Part shown: positions 14,890 through 22,246 of the stretch, one piece after another
Position numbering within the stretch: the first letter of the stretch is position 1
How the letters are laid out: each line of letters opens with the position of its first letter
Origin: a bacterium
Lineage (GTDB): Bacteria; Planctomycetota; J058; JAJDCP01
Length of the DNA: 27,351 bases
Direction of reading: 5' to 3'
NCBI GenBank assembly: GCA_030428695.1
Contig: JAUIEM010000089.1
Span: 1 to 27,351, forward strand
The notes under the pieces: generated by a model
What the model was told of the DNA's origin: nothing
The model's input: only the letters and a program-made list of their open reading frames with translations
The model's database searches: none
Program-made: the position numbers and the translations under genes

Positions 14890-17319
14890 GTGCAGATCTT
14901 CGTCCCGCCGATCTTCCACGCCCAGTACGGCGTGACCCGTCCCCAACAGAAAATCATCAAGGCCATCGGAAAATTCTTCGTCGGCCTCGGCTCGAAGTCG
15001 AAGCTCTCCGACCAGGAGCCAGCCGTGCTCGCGGTCAGCCTGCACGCGGGGAAGGCACGGAGCCAGAGCTTCAGCTTCGGGCCAGCGGTAGTCGATGTCG
15101 ACAACCTCCACGTGATCACCCGCGATGACGAGCTGAGCGTCGCGTTCCGCGAGCCCTTCGTCCTGCCGATCGACGCGAAGGGGAAACCGAAGCCCGCCGA
15201 GCTGCGGATGACGTTGGTGTTCCGGAGCTGGCGGCCTCTCTCCCTGACCATCCTCGATCGAGCCGGAGCGGAGGTCGCCCGCGGCGTCATCCATCACGAG
15301 GCGCTCGGCAAGGTGATCGAGAGCAGCGCGCCGCGGAAGGACGCCGACGACCGCGACTGTACCGAGCTGGTGGTCAGCCTCGCTGCGGGGGAGTTCCTCG
15401 GTCCTCTCGACGCCGTGAGCTGGAAGGGCTCGCCCTATCTCCTCCGCCTCGGCATCGAGGGAGACGAGACGGCGCCCGCGGCGTGGACCTGCTTCAGCGT
15501 GCTCCATCCCTGGGACGCGGCGATGTACGGGTACATCCAGACGCAGCGCTTCGCGATGTTGCACACCGACATGCGCAGCATCAGCGCGCTCGGCTGTGTG
15601 GCGGTCACGCCGCGCGCGGACGTCCCGCCCACCGAGGAAGGCGAGCCGTGGGCGGGTGATCCGACGGTCGGGATCATGTCGAAGGTGGCACGGGACGCGC
15701 TGGTCACGCCTGCCATGCCGCGGCACAACGACAACGTCGACACCGGTTTCTTCCAGCGCGGAGAGGCCTTCTACGCTTCGACCTCCTGGGCGAGCGTGCT
15801 GGTCTGCCAGAGGGTGAAGGGCCGCTATGTCGCCCAGGCCCTGTACGCTTGCGGCAAGGACCGCGGGGCGTTCATCGTCCACGAGGACTGGACGGGGAAC
15901 AAGGTCGAGCGGCTCACGCCGACGCGCTTCACCGCGTACGACACGATCCTCGAGAAAGACACCAGCGCCAGCAAGTCTGGCTGGAACGTCTTCGATCTGC
16001 GCCCCCGGCACATCGTCCTCGAGGCGGCGATCACCGTCGGAATCAGCGCCTGTGCGGGCGGGGTGACCTGTTCGGCGGAGGAAGATCCGGAGTGGCTGAT
16101 CGTCTGGCACATCGATGCGACGCCGAGCGTGCCGCTCCCCTACGCGATCCAGGAGTTGATCCCCGACTACGAGAATCTGCCCGGGCTGCGCAGCATCTGC
16201 TTCCTGCACGCCAACCCCTGGGAGCTCAACAAGTACCGCAAGGAGAACCTGTATCCGGCGAAGATCCTCGACAAGTGCGAAACCTTCAGCCTGATGCGCG
16301 GACCGCACCTGTCGCAGGAGCTCGCGGTCTACAGCTGTGGACAGGACTACTTCGGTGTGCGCTTCGCAGCCAGCGGACCGCAGATGGTCGGCAGTCTCGA
16401 TCAGTACAAGCTCGTCGACTCCCTCGGTCCGATGAGCCAGACGGCGTGCGCGCAAGAGTCCCCGCCGATCGCGGCGGGACTGAAGTCGTGCACGGCCCAC
16501 GCCTACCTGCAGGACGAGCTGTACGGCGCCTTCCGCTACAGCCCCGCTGTCGAGGAGGTGATCGAGCGCTTCGGACACCCTTCCGGCGCGCTGCGCGCGC
16601 TGCTGCAGGAGAGAAAACGGGCCAGCCTGCTGTACACGATCGGTCCCGTCGGGCTCGCGACCTTCGACACGCTCGCGAAGGTCGACGCCGGGCCCCCCTT
16701 CTGGGTCGGTACCGTCGGGGAGCGATGGCTCAACCCGACGGCGACGAGCGCGCTCGGCCCGCTGTGGGAGCCGGTCCAGAAGGGCGACCTGACCTGCGAC
16801 AACATCGCCTACATCGAGGCGGCGGCCGACCAGGTTGACTTCAGCGCGCTCTTGAAGATGTTCGCGCAGAAGAACGACGCGGTCCTCGAGTCCCTGGGGG
16901 ATGACTTCGACCTCGAGCCGGTCGTCGGCGACGGGAACTGCCTGTTCCGCGCGATCGCGCAGGTGATCGAAACCGATGAGAGCCAGCACCAGACCTACCG
17001 GACGATGGCGGTCTCCCACATGCGCGCCCACCCGGCGGTCTTCAATGACGACACCCTCGGGGAAGACGCAGAGGCCTATTTCGACCGCATGGCCACGCCC
17101 GCTGCGCACGCAGGAGACGTGTCCCACTACGGCGGCGGCCCGGAGCTGATCGCCCTGAGCCGTGCGCTGCGGCGCTCGCTCTTCGTCCACGCGCCGCACT
17201 TCGACGGCCAGGTCCACCACGTCCACGACGTCGGTCTGTTCGCGCCGTTGGCCGCCAACCCTCCGGTCCACGTCTACTTCACCGGCGGGAACCACTACGA
17301 GGCGCTGCGCGAGAAGTAG
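14890..17319 (+). CDS. Large protein with C-terminal OTU-family cysteine protease (deubiquitinase-like) domain
   Basis: This 809-residue soluble protein has no signal peptide or membrane segment. Residues about 675-809 are a recognisable OTU domain: VVGDGNCLFRAIAQ (678-691) with D681 and nucleophile C684, HYGGGPELIALSRALRR (746-762), and GGNHYEAL (799-806) with H802. All catalytic positions appear intact. OTU enzymes cleave ubiquitin linkages in eukaryotes, and bacterial examples are mostly effectors (Legionella Lot proteins, ChlaOTU). The first ~670 residues match nothing I recognise. They are cysteine-rich, and two similar segments, ALYACGKDRGAFIVHE (317-332) and AVYSCGQDYFGVRFAA (479-494), hint at an internal repeat. 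The start is GTG at 14890 with GGAGG 6 nt upstream. Codon use looks more AT-tolerant than in neighbours. No immunity-like gene follows. Confidence 0.85.
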   Translation: MQIFVPPIFHAQYGVTRPQQKIIKAIGKFFVGLGSKSKLSDQEPAVLAVSLHAGKARSQSFSFGPAVVDVDNLHVITRDDELSVAFREPFVLPIDAKGKPKPAELRMTLVFRSWRPLSLTILDRAGAEVARGVIHHEALGKVIESSAPRKDADDRDCTELVVSLAAGEFLGPLDAVSWKGSPYLLRLGIEGDETAPAAWTCFSVLHPWDAAMYGYIQTQRFAMLHTDMRSISALGCVAVTPRADVPPTEEGEPWAGDPTVGIMSKVARDALVTPAMPRHNDNVDTGFFQRGEAFYASTSWASVLVCQRVKGRYVAQALYACGKDRGAFIVHEDWTGNKVERLTPTRFTAYDTILEKDTSASKSGWNVFDLRPRHIVLEAAITVGISACAGGVTCSAEEDPEWLIVWHIDATPSVPLPYAIQELIPDYENLPGLRSICFLHANPWELNKYRKENLYPAKILDKCETFSLMRGPHLSQELAVYSCGQDYFGVRFAASGPQMVGSLDQYKLVDSLGPMSQTACAQESPPIAAGLKSCTAHAYLQDELYGAFRYSPAVEEVIERFGHPSGALRALLQERKRASLLYTIGPVGLATFDTLAKVDAGPPFWVGTVGERWLNPTATSALGPLWEPVQKGDLTCDNIAYIEAAADQVDFSALLKMFAQKNDAVLESLGDDFDLEPVVGDGNCLFRAIAQVIETDESQHQTYRTMAVSHMRAHPAVFNDDTLGEDAEAYFDRMATPAAHAGDVSHYGGGPELIALSRALRRSLFVHAPHFDGQVHHVHDVGLFAPLAANPPVHVYFTGGNHYEALREK

Positions 17320-17405
17320 TCCTCCGCAGGGGAGCGGCGCAACCGGCTCGAAGTGCTCGGGATGTGCGGCATCCAGGTCCGCAGCAGGGCCCGTCGCCTC
17401 CCTCC
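17320..17405. other. Short convergent gap after the OTU gene
   Basis: These 86 bases separate the OTU stop from the reductase stop on the other strand. I see no gene and no clear hairpin-plus-T-run terminator. The absence of a small gene here matters for judging whether the OTU protein has an immunity partner. Confidence 0.5.
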
Positions 17406-18497
17406 TCAGGCCGCGGCGAGCGCCGGGTAGTCGGTGTAGCCTGCCGGCCCCGGGGAGAACCAGGTCGCGGCGTCGGCCGGCGGATTGAGCGGCGCGCCGG
17501 CGGCGAAGCGCTCGACCAGGTCGGGGTTGCTGATGTAGGGCCGGCCGAAGGCGATCAGGTCGGCGGAGCCGCGCGCGATCGCCGCTTCCGCCGTCTCCTG
17601 CGTGTAGCCACAGCAGCCGAGCAGCGGACCGGAGAACACCTTGCGGAAGTCGTCGAGGGTCATCGCCTCGCCGAGCTCGTGAAAGCCGAAGCCGAGGCCG
17701 TCGACGACGTGCAGGTAGGCGAGGCCGAAGCCCTCGAGCAGCCGCGCGGCGGCGAGGAAGGTCGCGCGGTAGTCGGGCGAGCCCATGCCATTGTAGTTCC
17801 CGTTCGGCGACAGCCGCACACCGACGCGGTCGGCGGGCCACACCCCGGTCACCGCCTCGAGCACCTCGCGCAGGAGCCGCAGGCGCTTCTCGAGGGAGCC
17901 GCCGTACGCGTCGGTGCGGCGGTTGGTCTTCGACTGCAGGAACTGGTCGAGCAGGTAGCCGTTGGCGGAGTGGATCTCGACCCCGTCGAAGCCCGCTTCC
18001 TTCGCCCGCCGGGCCGCCTTCGCGTAGTCGGCGATCAGGCCCGGGAGCTCCTCGCTGCCGAGGGCGCGCGGCACCTCGTAGGGCTTCTTGCCTGCCGGGG
18101 TGTGGATGTCGCCCTCGGGGATCGCGATCGGGGACGGCGCGACCGGCAGCTCGCCGTCGTGGAAGTCGCTGTGCGAGGCCCTTCCACAGTGCCAGAGCTG
18201 GAGGAAGATGCGCCCGCCGGCGGCGTGCACCGCGTCGGTGACCCGGCGCCAGCCGGCGGTCTGGGCGTCGGTGTAGATGCCCGGGGTGTGCAGCCAGCCG
18301 TTGCCCTGGGCCGAGACCACGGTCGCCTCGGTGATCAGCAGGGCGGCGCTCGCGCGCTGCACGTAGTAGGTGGCCATCAGCTCGTTCGGGATGCGCTCGG
18401 GGCCCGCCCTGCCCCGGGTGAGGGGCGCGAGCACGACGCGGTTGGGCAGCGACAGAGCGCCGAGGGAGAAGGGGGAGAGCAGGTGTGCAGCAGCCAA
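17406..18497 (-). CDS. nemA: Old yellow enzyme family alkene reductase (NemA-like)
   Basis: The predicted protein is a 363-residue FMN-dependent TIM-barrel reductase, full length for the family. Visible motifs are FLQLWHCGRASH (98-109), VEIHSANGYLLDQFL (173-187) and RTDAYGGSLEKR (194-205). H176 and N179 are the substrate-anchoring pair and Y181 is the expected proton donor. It reduces activated C=C bonds, maleimides or nitro esters with NAD(P)H in the cytosol. I placed the start at TTG 18497 because GAGGAG lies about 7 nt upstream and the OYE fold begins immediately. An ATG at 18572 would put the operators inside the coding region. It is transcribed divergently from a TetR regulator, the arrangement of the nemRA electrophile-response unit. 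Confidence 0.87.
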   Translation of the reverse strand: MAAAHLLSPFSLGALSLPNRVVLAPLTRGRAGPERIPNELMATYYVQRASAALLITEATVVSAQGNGWLHTPGIYTDAQTAGWRRVTDAVHAAGGRIFLQLWHCGRASHSDFHDGELPVAPSPIAIPEGDIHTPAGKKPYEVPRALGSEELPGLIADYAKAARRAKEAGFDGVEIHSANGYLLDQFLQSKTNRRTDAYGGSLEKRLRLLREVLEAVTGVWPADRVGVRLSPNGNYNGMGSPDYRATFLAAARLLEGFGLAYLHVVDGLGFGFHELGEAMTLDDFRKVFSGPLLGCCGYTQETAEAAIARGSADLIAFGRPYISNPDLVERFAAGAPLNPPADAATWFSPGPAGYTDYPALAAA

Positions 18498-18628
18498 GGG
18501 GATCTCCTCGAAGGGGTGCGGGGCGCCGGCATTCAGAACACGCGTTCTGATTCTTCCCGGAAGGTAGAACAAGGATTCTGAAAATGCAAGGGCTTTCGTG
18601 TATGCTCTGCCAGAGGAGAGGAGGAACC
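18498..18628. promoter_or_regulatory. Divergent reductase/TetR control region with two operator palindromes
   Basis: Operator 1 is a perfect 7-4-7 palindrome, TCAGAACACGCGTTCTGA (18533-18550). Operator 2, GTAGAACAAGGATTCTGA (18564-18581), is a degenerate copy of the same 7-4-7 pattern. Their starts are 31 bp apart, about three helical turns, so they present the same DNA face. CTGAAA (18578-18583) and TATGCT (18601-18606) with a 17-nt spacer could be the regulator's promoter. The reductase promoter would overlap both sites, which predicts mutual repression. Confidence 0.7.
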
Positions 18629-19240
18629 ATGGCCGCCGGACGACGACGAAAATTCGATGAGGACCAGCTCCTGACCGCCGCCGCCCAGCTCTTCCAGGAG
18701 CGGGGCTTCGAGGGCGTGCGGGTGCCCGAGATCGTCGACCGCCTCGGCATCTGCCGCCAGAGCCTGTACCGGCTCTTCGGCGACAAGCGCGGCTTCTTCC
18801 TCAAGGTCCTCGAGCGCTACATCGCCCGCGAGCTGCAGCCCCTGCTCGACCGGCTCGCCGCGCCCGAGCCCCCGCTGGAAGGCGTCACCGGTATGGTCGC
18901 CGGCTGGCGGCGCCGCTCGCGCAGCGCCGCCTGCCTGATCACGAAGAGCGCCGTGACCCACTACGGCGACGACGAGGTCGGGGTGATCCTGGCGGAGCAG
19001 CTCGCCATCCTCTCCCGCGCCCTGCGCGCGGCCTTCGAGCGCGCCCGCGACGGCGGCATCCTGCGCGCCGACTGCGACCCTGCCGCCCTCGCCGCGACCG
19101 TGCTGATCGCCGCCCAGGGGGTCTCGGCCGTGTGCGGCCTGCCGGGCAGCGAGGCCCTGATCGACGACGCCGCCCGCGGGGTCGAGCAGCTCCTGGCCGC
19201 CTGGCGGGCGGTTCCCCCGTGCCCGACCGCATCGCGCTGA
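18629..19240 (+). CDS. TetR/AcrR family transcriptional repressor (NemR-like)
   Basis: This is a 203-residue DNA-binding protein. The N-terminal helix-turn-helix spans about residues 12-58 (LLTAAAQLFQERGFEGVRV, then RQSLYRLFGDKRGFFLKVL). The C-terminal ligand domain carries a cysteine, C102, in SAACLITKSAV, at about the place where NemR-type regulators have their redox-sensing GCL motif. Other cysteines are C42, C149, C169 and C198. It probably represses itself and the divergent reductase through the two operators and is released by electrophiles or quinones; the sensing part is inference. The ATG at 18629 follows GAGAGGAGGAACC. Its 3' end overlaps the next gene by 22 nt. Confidence 0.85.
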   Translation: MAAGRRRKFDEDQLLTAAAQLFQERGFEGVRVPEIVDRLGICRQSLYRLFGDKRGFFLKVLERYIARELQPLLDRLAAPEPPLEGVTGMVAGWRRRSRSAACLITKSAVTHYGDDEVGVILAEQLAILSRALRAAFERARDGGILRADCDPAALAATVLIAAQGVSAVCGLPGSEALIDDAARGVEQLLAAWRAVPPCPTASR

Positions 19241-19731
19241 TAGGGAACGGCGGCGGCGGGAAGAGCACCCTCGCCCGCGCCCTCGCCGCCCGCTACGGCC
19301 ACCCCCTGGTGCACGTCGATGCGGTCCAGTTCCTGCCCGGCTGGGAGGTGCGACCGTCCGCAGACACGACGCGACGGCTCGCCGAGGTCAGCGCGGGACC
19401 GCGCTGGATCATCGACGGCTGGGGACCGTGGGAGTCCATCCTCGCCCGCTTCCGCCGCGCCGACTGCGTCGTGCTGGTCGACTTCCCCCTGTGGCGCCAC
19501 TACTGGTGGGCGACGAAGCGCCAGGTCCGGGCGTACTGGAGAGAGCGCGCGGAGCTGCCGCCGGACTGCTCCGAGCGCGGCCTGCGCCACACGGTGCGGC
19601 TGTTCCGCACGATGTGGAGGGTGCACACGCTGCGCAGACCCGCGCTGCTCGACGCCGCGCGACGTTGCCCCCGGCTCGAGCACGTCACGAGCCCGCGGGC
19701 CTGGCTCAGGATCGCGCGGCACGGGCTGTAG
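19219..19731 (+). CDS. P-loop NTPase, FlaR/topology-modulation-like adenylate-kinase fold protein
   Basis: This 170-residue protein has a Walker A motif GNGGGGKST (9-17) directly after the first strand. VHVDAVQFLPGWEVRP follows, typical of the topology-modulation (FlaR-like) small kinase group, then a WIIDGWGPWES segment. It probably phosphorylates a small molecule or nucleotide, and the substrate is unknown. The GTG at 19219 is the start that places the P-loop at its usual position. It lies inside the end of the TetR gene and has no clear ribosome-binding site, suggesting translational coupling. Confidence 0.7.
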   Translation: MPDRIALIGNGGGGKSTLARALAARYGHPLVHVDAVQFLPGWEVRPSADTTRRLAEVSAGPRWIIDGWGPWESILARFRRADCVVLVDFPLWRHYWWATKRQVRAYWRERAELPPDCSERGLRHTVRLFRTMWRVHTLRRPALLDAARRCPRLEHVTSPRAWLRIARHGL

Positions 19732-19788
19732 CCCCGCGCGGCGCGCCCTCGCGGCGACCTGCTGGCGATGCATCCGGGCGCACAGGTC

Positions 19789-19817
19789 TGGGCAAGCCAT
19801 CCGCCGCGTGCTACTCT
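19789..19817 (+). promoter_or_regulatory. Possible thiD promoter
   Basis: TGGGCA (19789-19794), a 17-nt spacer and TACTCT (19812-19817) lie about 25 nt upstream of the thiD ATG. The spacing fits and the hexamers are moderate matches. Confidence 0.4.
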
Positions 19818-19842
19818 GCACGCCCGCCCCACGGAGGACACC

Positions 19843-20637
19843 ATGGTTCCGCTTCGGACAGCCCTGACCATCGCCGGCTCGGACAGCAGCGGCGGCGCCG
19901 GGATCCAGGCCGACCTCAAGACCTTCATGGCCCACCGCGTGTTCGGCATGGCGGCGATCACCGCCCTGACCTCCCAGAACACCCGCGGCGTGCGCCGCGT
20001 CGACGAGGTCCCGGTCGACGGCGTGCGCGCGCAGATCGAGGCGGTGTTCGACGACCTGCCGGTCGGCGCGGTCAAGATCGGCATGCTCGGTACCGCCGCC
20101 CACGTCGAGGCGGTCGCGACGGCGCTGCGCGGCCGCGACGTGCCGATCGTGCTCGACCCGGTGATGGTCGCGAGCACCGGCCACCGGCTGCTCGCCGCCG
20201 AGGCCGAGGCGGCGATCCGCGAGCTGCTCCTGCCCCTGTCGACGCTGATCACCCCGAACCTGCCCGAGGCCGTCGTGCTGTCGGGCTGCGAGGACGTCAC
20301 CGGCCAGCACGCCTGGGCGCTCGAGCAGCCGACGGCGACCCTGCTGACCGGCGGCGATGGGACCGGCGCGACGGTGACCGACACGCTGCTGCAACCGGGC
20401 CTTGCGCCGCGCAGCTGGTCGCATCCCAAGCGGGGGGACCGGCCCTTCCACGGCACCGGCTGTACCCTGTCGAGCGCGATCGCCGCGCGGCTCGCGCGGC
20501 AGCAGACCCTCGAAGAGGCCGTCGGCGGCGCGATCGCGTACGTGCAGGGGCTGGTCCGCTTCGCGGCGGCGACCCCGGCCCTCGGCGGCGGCCATCCGCC
20601 CCTGCTGCACGGGCTCGAACACGCGCTCCTGCGGTAG
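19843..20637 (+). CDS. thiD: Hydroxymethylpyrimidine/phosphomethylpyrimidine kinase
   Basis: This 264-residue ribokinase-fold enzyme is full length for ThiD. AGSDSSGGAGIQADLKT (11-27) is the substrate-binding signature. VLDPVM (103-108), ITPNLPEA (136-143) and the anion-hole motif HGTGCTLSSAIAA (203-215) with C207 complete it. It phosphorylates HMP and then HMP-phosphate for the pyrimidine half of thiamine in the cytosol; some relatives act on pyridoxal. The ATG at 19843 has ACGGAGG upstream. No other thiamine gene is in the window, so it is isolated here and no THI-box riboswitch was recognised ahead of it. Confidence 0.88.
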   Translation: MVPLRTALTIAGSDSSGGAGIQADLKTFMAHRVFGMAAITALTSQNTRGVRRVDEVPVDGVRAQIEAVFDDLPVGAVKIGMLGTAAHVEAVATALRGRDVPIVLDPVMVASTGHRLLAAEAEAAIRELLLPLSTLITPNLPEAVVLSGCEDVTGQHAWALEQPTATLLTGGDGTGATVTDTLLQPGLAPRSWSHPKRGDRPFHGTGCTLSSAIAARLARQQTLEEAVGGAIAYVQGLVRFAAATPALGGGHPPLLHGLEHALLR

Positions 20638-20793
20638 CCCGCCGTGACCCGCGACCCCGCGCCGAGAGGCCTGGCCCGAGAGGCCCCAGAGAAGGTGCCA
20701 CGCCGGGGGATCGGTGGCGAGGATCGAGGACGACTCCCTACGCGTAGCGGGGCGGACGAGGACGCCGCCAGCGGCCCCCCGCCGGGGTCCCTC

Positions 20794-21567
20794 ATGCAAG
20801 GAGTTTCGGGCCAGGACTCGAGCGTCGAGATCGTCGTCCCGGTGTACAACGAGGAGGCCTGCCTGGCGGCGAGCATCGAGCGCCTGCGCGCCCACCTCGT
20901 GGCGACCTGCCCGCAGCCCTGGACGATCACCATCGCGGACAACGCCTCCTCTGATCGCACCCCCGCCATCGCCGCCCGCCTCGCCCGCGACCCGCGCATC
21001 GACTTCCTGCGCCTCGAGCGCAAGGGCCGGGGCTTCGCCCTGCGCACCGCCTTCCTGCGCTCCCGCGCAGCGATCGTGTGCTACATGGACGTCGACCTGT
21101 CGACCAACCTGCGCTTCTTCAACCTGCTGCTCGCCGGGCTCGCCTGCGGCTTCGACATCGCGATCGGCTCGCGCCTGCTGCGGGCCGCCCAGGTGCGCCA
21201 GCGGCGGCTGTACCGCGAGGTCCTGTCGCGGGGCTACAACCTGCTGATCAAGGGGCTGTTCTGGACCGGGTTCAGCGACGCCCAGTGCGGCTTCAAGGGC
21301 CTCCGCACCGAGGTCGCGCGGCGGCTGCTGCCCGAGGTCGAGAACGAGAACTGGTTCTTCGACACCGAGCTGCTGCTGCTCGCCGAGCACCACGGCTTCC
21401 GCATCTTCGAGCTGCCGGTCGAGTGGACGGACGACCTCGACTCGCGGGTCAACGTGCTGCCGACCGTGCTCGAGGACCTGCAGGGGCTCCTGCGCATGCG
21501 CCTGCGGCTCGGGGCGCCACGCCTCCTGCGTCCGACCCCGCGCCGGGCGGCGCCCGCCGATGCCTAG
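20794..21567 (+). CDS. GT2 family glycosyltransferase, dolichyl-phosphate-glucose-synthase-like
   Basis: The predicted protein is a 257-residue GT-A enzyme. VEIVVPVYNEEACL (11-24), YMDVDLSTN (97-105), SDAQCGFKG (161-169) and WFFDTELLLLAE (187-198) are the conserved donor and acceptor motifs of the ALG5/polyprenol-phosphate glucosyltransferase branch. ELPVEWTDDLDSRV near the end is also typical. It lacks C-terminal membrane helices. It probably makes a lipid-linked sugar at the inner membrane surface for the GT-C protein two genes downstream. I chose the ATG at 20794 because the fold begins right after it. A GTG at 20644 would add 50 low-complexity residues and cannot be excluded. The methyltransferase start overlaps its stop by 8 nt. 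Confidence 0.83.
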   Translation: MQGVSGQDSSVEIVVPVYNEEACLAASIERLRAHLVATCPQPWTITIADNASSDRTPAIAARLARDPRIDFLRLERKGRGFALRTAFLRSRAAIVCYMDVDLSTNLRFFNLLLAGLACGFDIAIGSRLLRAAQVRQRRLYREVLSRGYNLLIKGLFWTGFSDAQCGFKGLRTEVARRLLPEVENENWFFDTELLLLAEHHGFRIFELPVEWTDDLDSRVNVLPTVLEDLQGLLRMRLRLGAPRLLRPTPRRAAPADA

Positions 21568-22246
21568 CCCCTTCGACGCCTTCGCGGAGGACTACACCGG
21601 AGGTCTGGAGAATCCTCTCAAGCGGCTGTTCGGGAGCCACCCCGAGCAGTTCATCGCGGTCAAGGCCGACTGGCTCCGGGCCCGGCTCGACCCTTCCGCC
21701 GCGCTGCTCGACTGCGGCTGCGGGGACGGGATGCTGCTCGAGCTGCTCCGGGCACGCGGCCATCGGGGGCCCCTCGCCGGCTGCGACCCCTCGCGGAAGA
21801 TGCTCGCGGCCGCCGCGCGGCGCCTCGGGGAGGGCTTCCCCCTGTTCCCCAGCGCCCCCGACGCGCCGCTCCCCGGCGGGCCGTACGACTGTGTCGTGCT
21901 CAGCGCGGTGCTGCACCACGTCCCGCCCCGCGCGCGCCCCGCCCTGCTCGCCGCGGTGCGCCGTGCGCTGGCGCCCGGCGGGAAGCTGGTCGTGTTCGAG
22001 CACAACCCGTACAACCCGCTGACCCGGCTGATCGTCGCGACGACACCCCTCGACGCCGACGCGGTGCTGCTCGACGCGGACGCCTGCGCGGGGCTGATGC
22101 ACGCCGCGGGCTTCGGGGCCATCGACCGCGCGTACCTGATGTTCTTCCCTCCGGGGGCCTGCGGACCGCGGCTGCGCGCGCTCGAGCGGCGCCTGCGCGG
22201 GCTCCCCCTCGGCGGCCAGTACGCCTGCGTCGGGACCCGTCCGTGA
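21560..22246 (+). CDS. Class I SAM-dependent methyltransferase
   Basis: This 228-residue Rossmann methyltransferase has motif I LLDCGCGDG (49-57), a GCDPS acidic turn (74-78), and motifs VVLSAVLHHVPP and APGGKLVVFEHNPYNP further on. It belongs to the Methyltransf_11/UbiE-like group with a cytosolic catalytic domain. It overlaps the GT2 gene before it (8 nt) and the GT-C gene after it (GTGA), so all three are likely co-translated. From that context it may methylate a lipid-linked sugar or carrier; the substrate is not evident. Confidence 0.82.
   Translation: MPSPFDAFAEDYTGGLENPLKRLFGSHPEQFIAVKADWLRARLDPSAALLDCGCGDGMLLELLRARGHRGPLAGCDPSRKMLAAAARRLGEGFPLFPSAPDAPLPGGPYDCVVLSAVLHHVPPRARPALLAAVRRALAPGGKLVVFEHNPYNPLTRLIVATTPLDADAVLLDADACAGLMHAAGFGAIDRAYLMFFPPGACGPRLRALERRLRGLPLGGQYACVGTRP

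Noticed and set aside
15595..15700. A CNF-type deamidase Cys motif (SALGCVAVT) in the OTU protein
   Set aside because: The partner histidine at the expected short distance is missing and the surrounding sequence does not match the family.
14290..18804. A 1,504-codon open frame on the minus strand
   Set aside because: It runs opposite the OTU protein, the peptidoglycan-binding protein and the reductase/TetR region, has no recognisable domain, and crosses three well-supported genes. It is a by-product of high GC content.
19732..19842. A thiamine (THI-box) riboswitch before thiD
   Set aside because: I could not find the conserved CUGAGA-type core; the leader is short and a plain promoter explains the region.
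18961..21393. An 810-codon open frame on the minus strand
   Set aside because: It is antisense to TetR, the P-loop protein, ThiD and GT2, all of which show family motifs on the plus strand.
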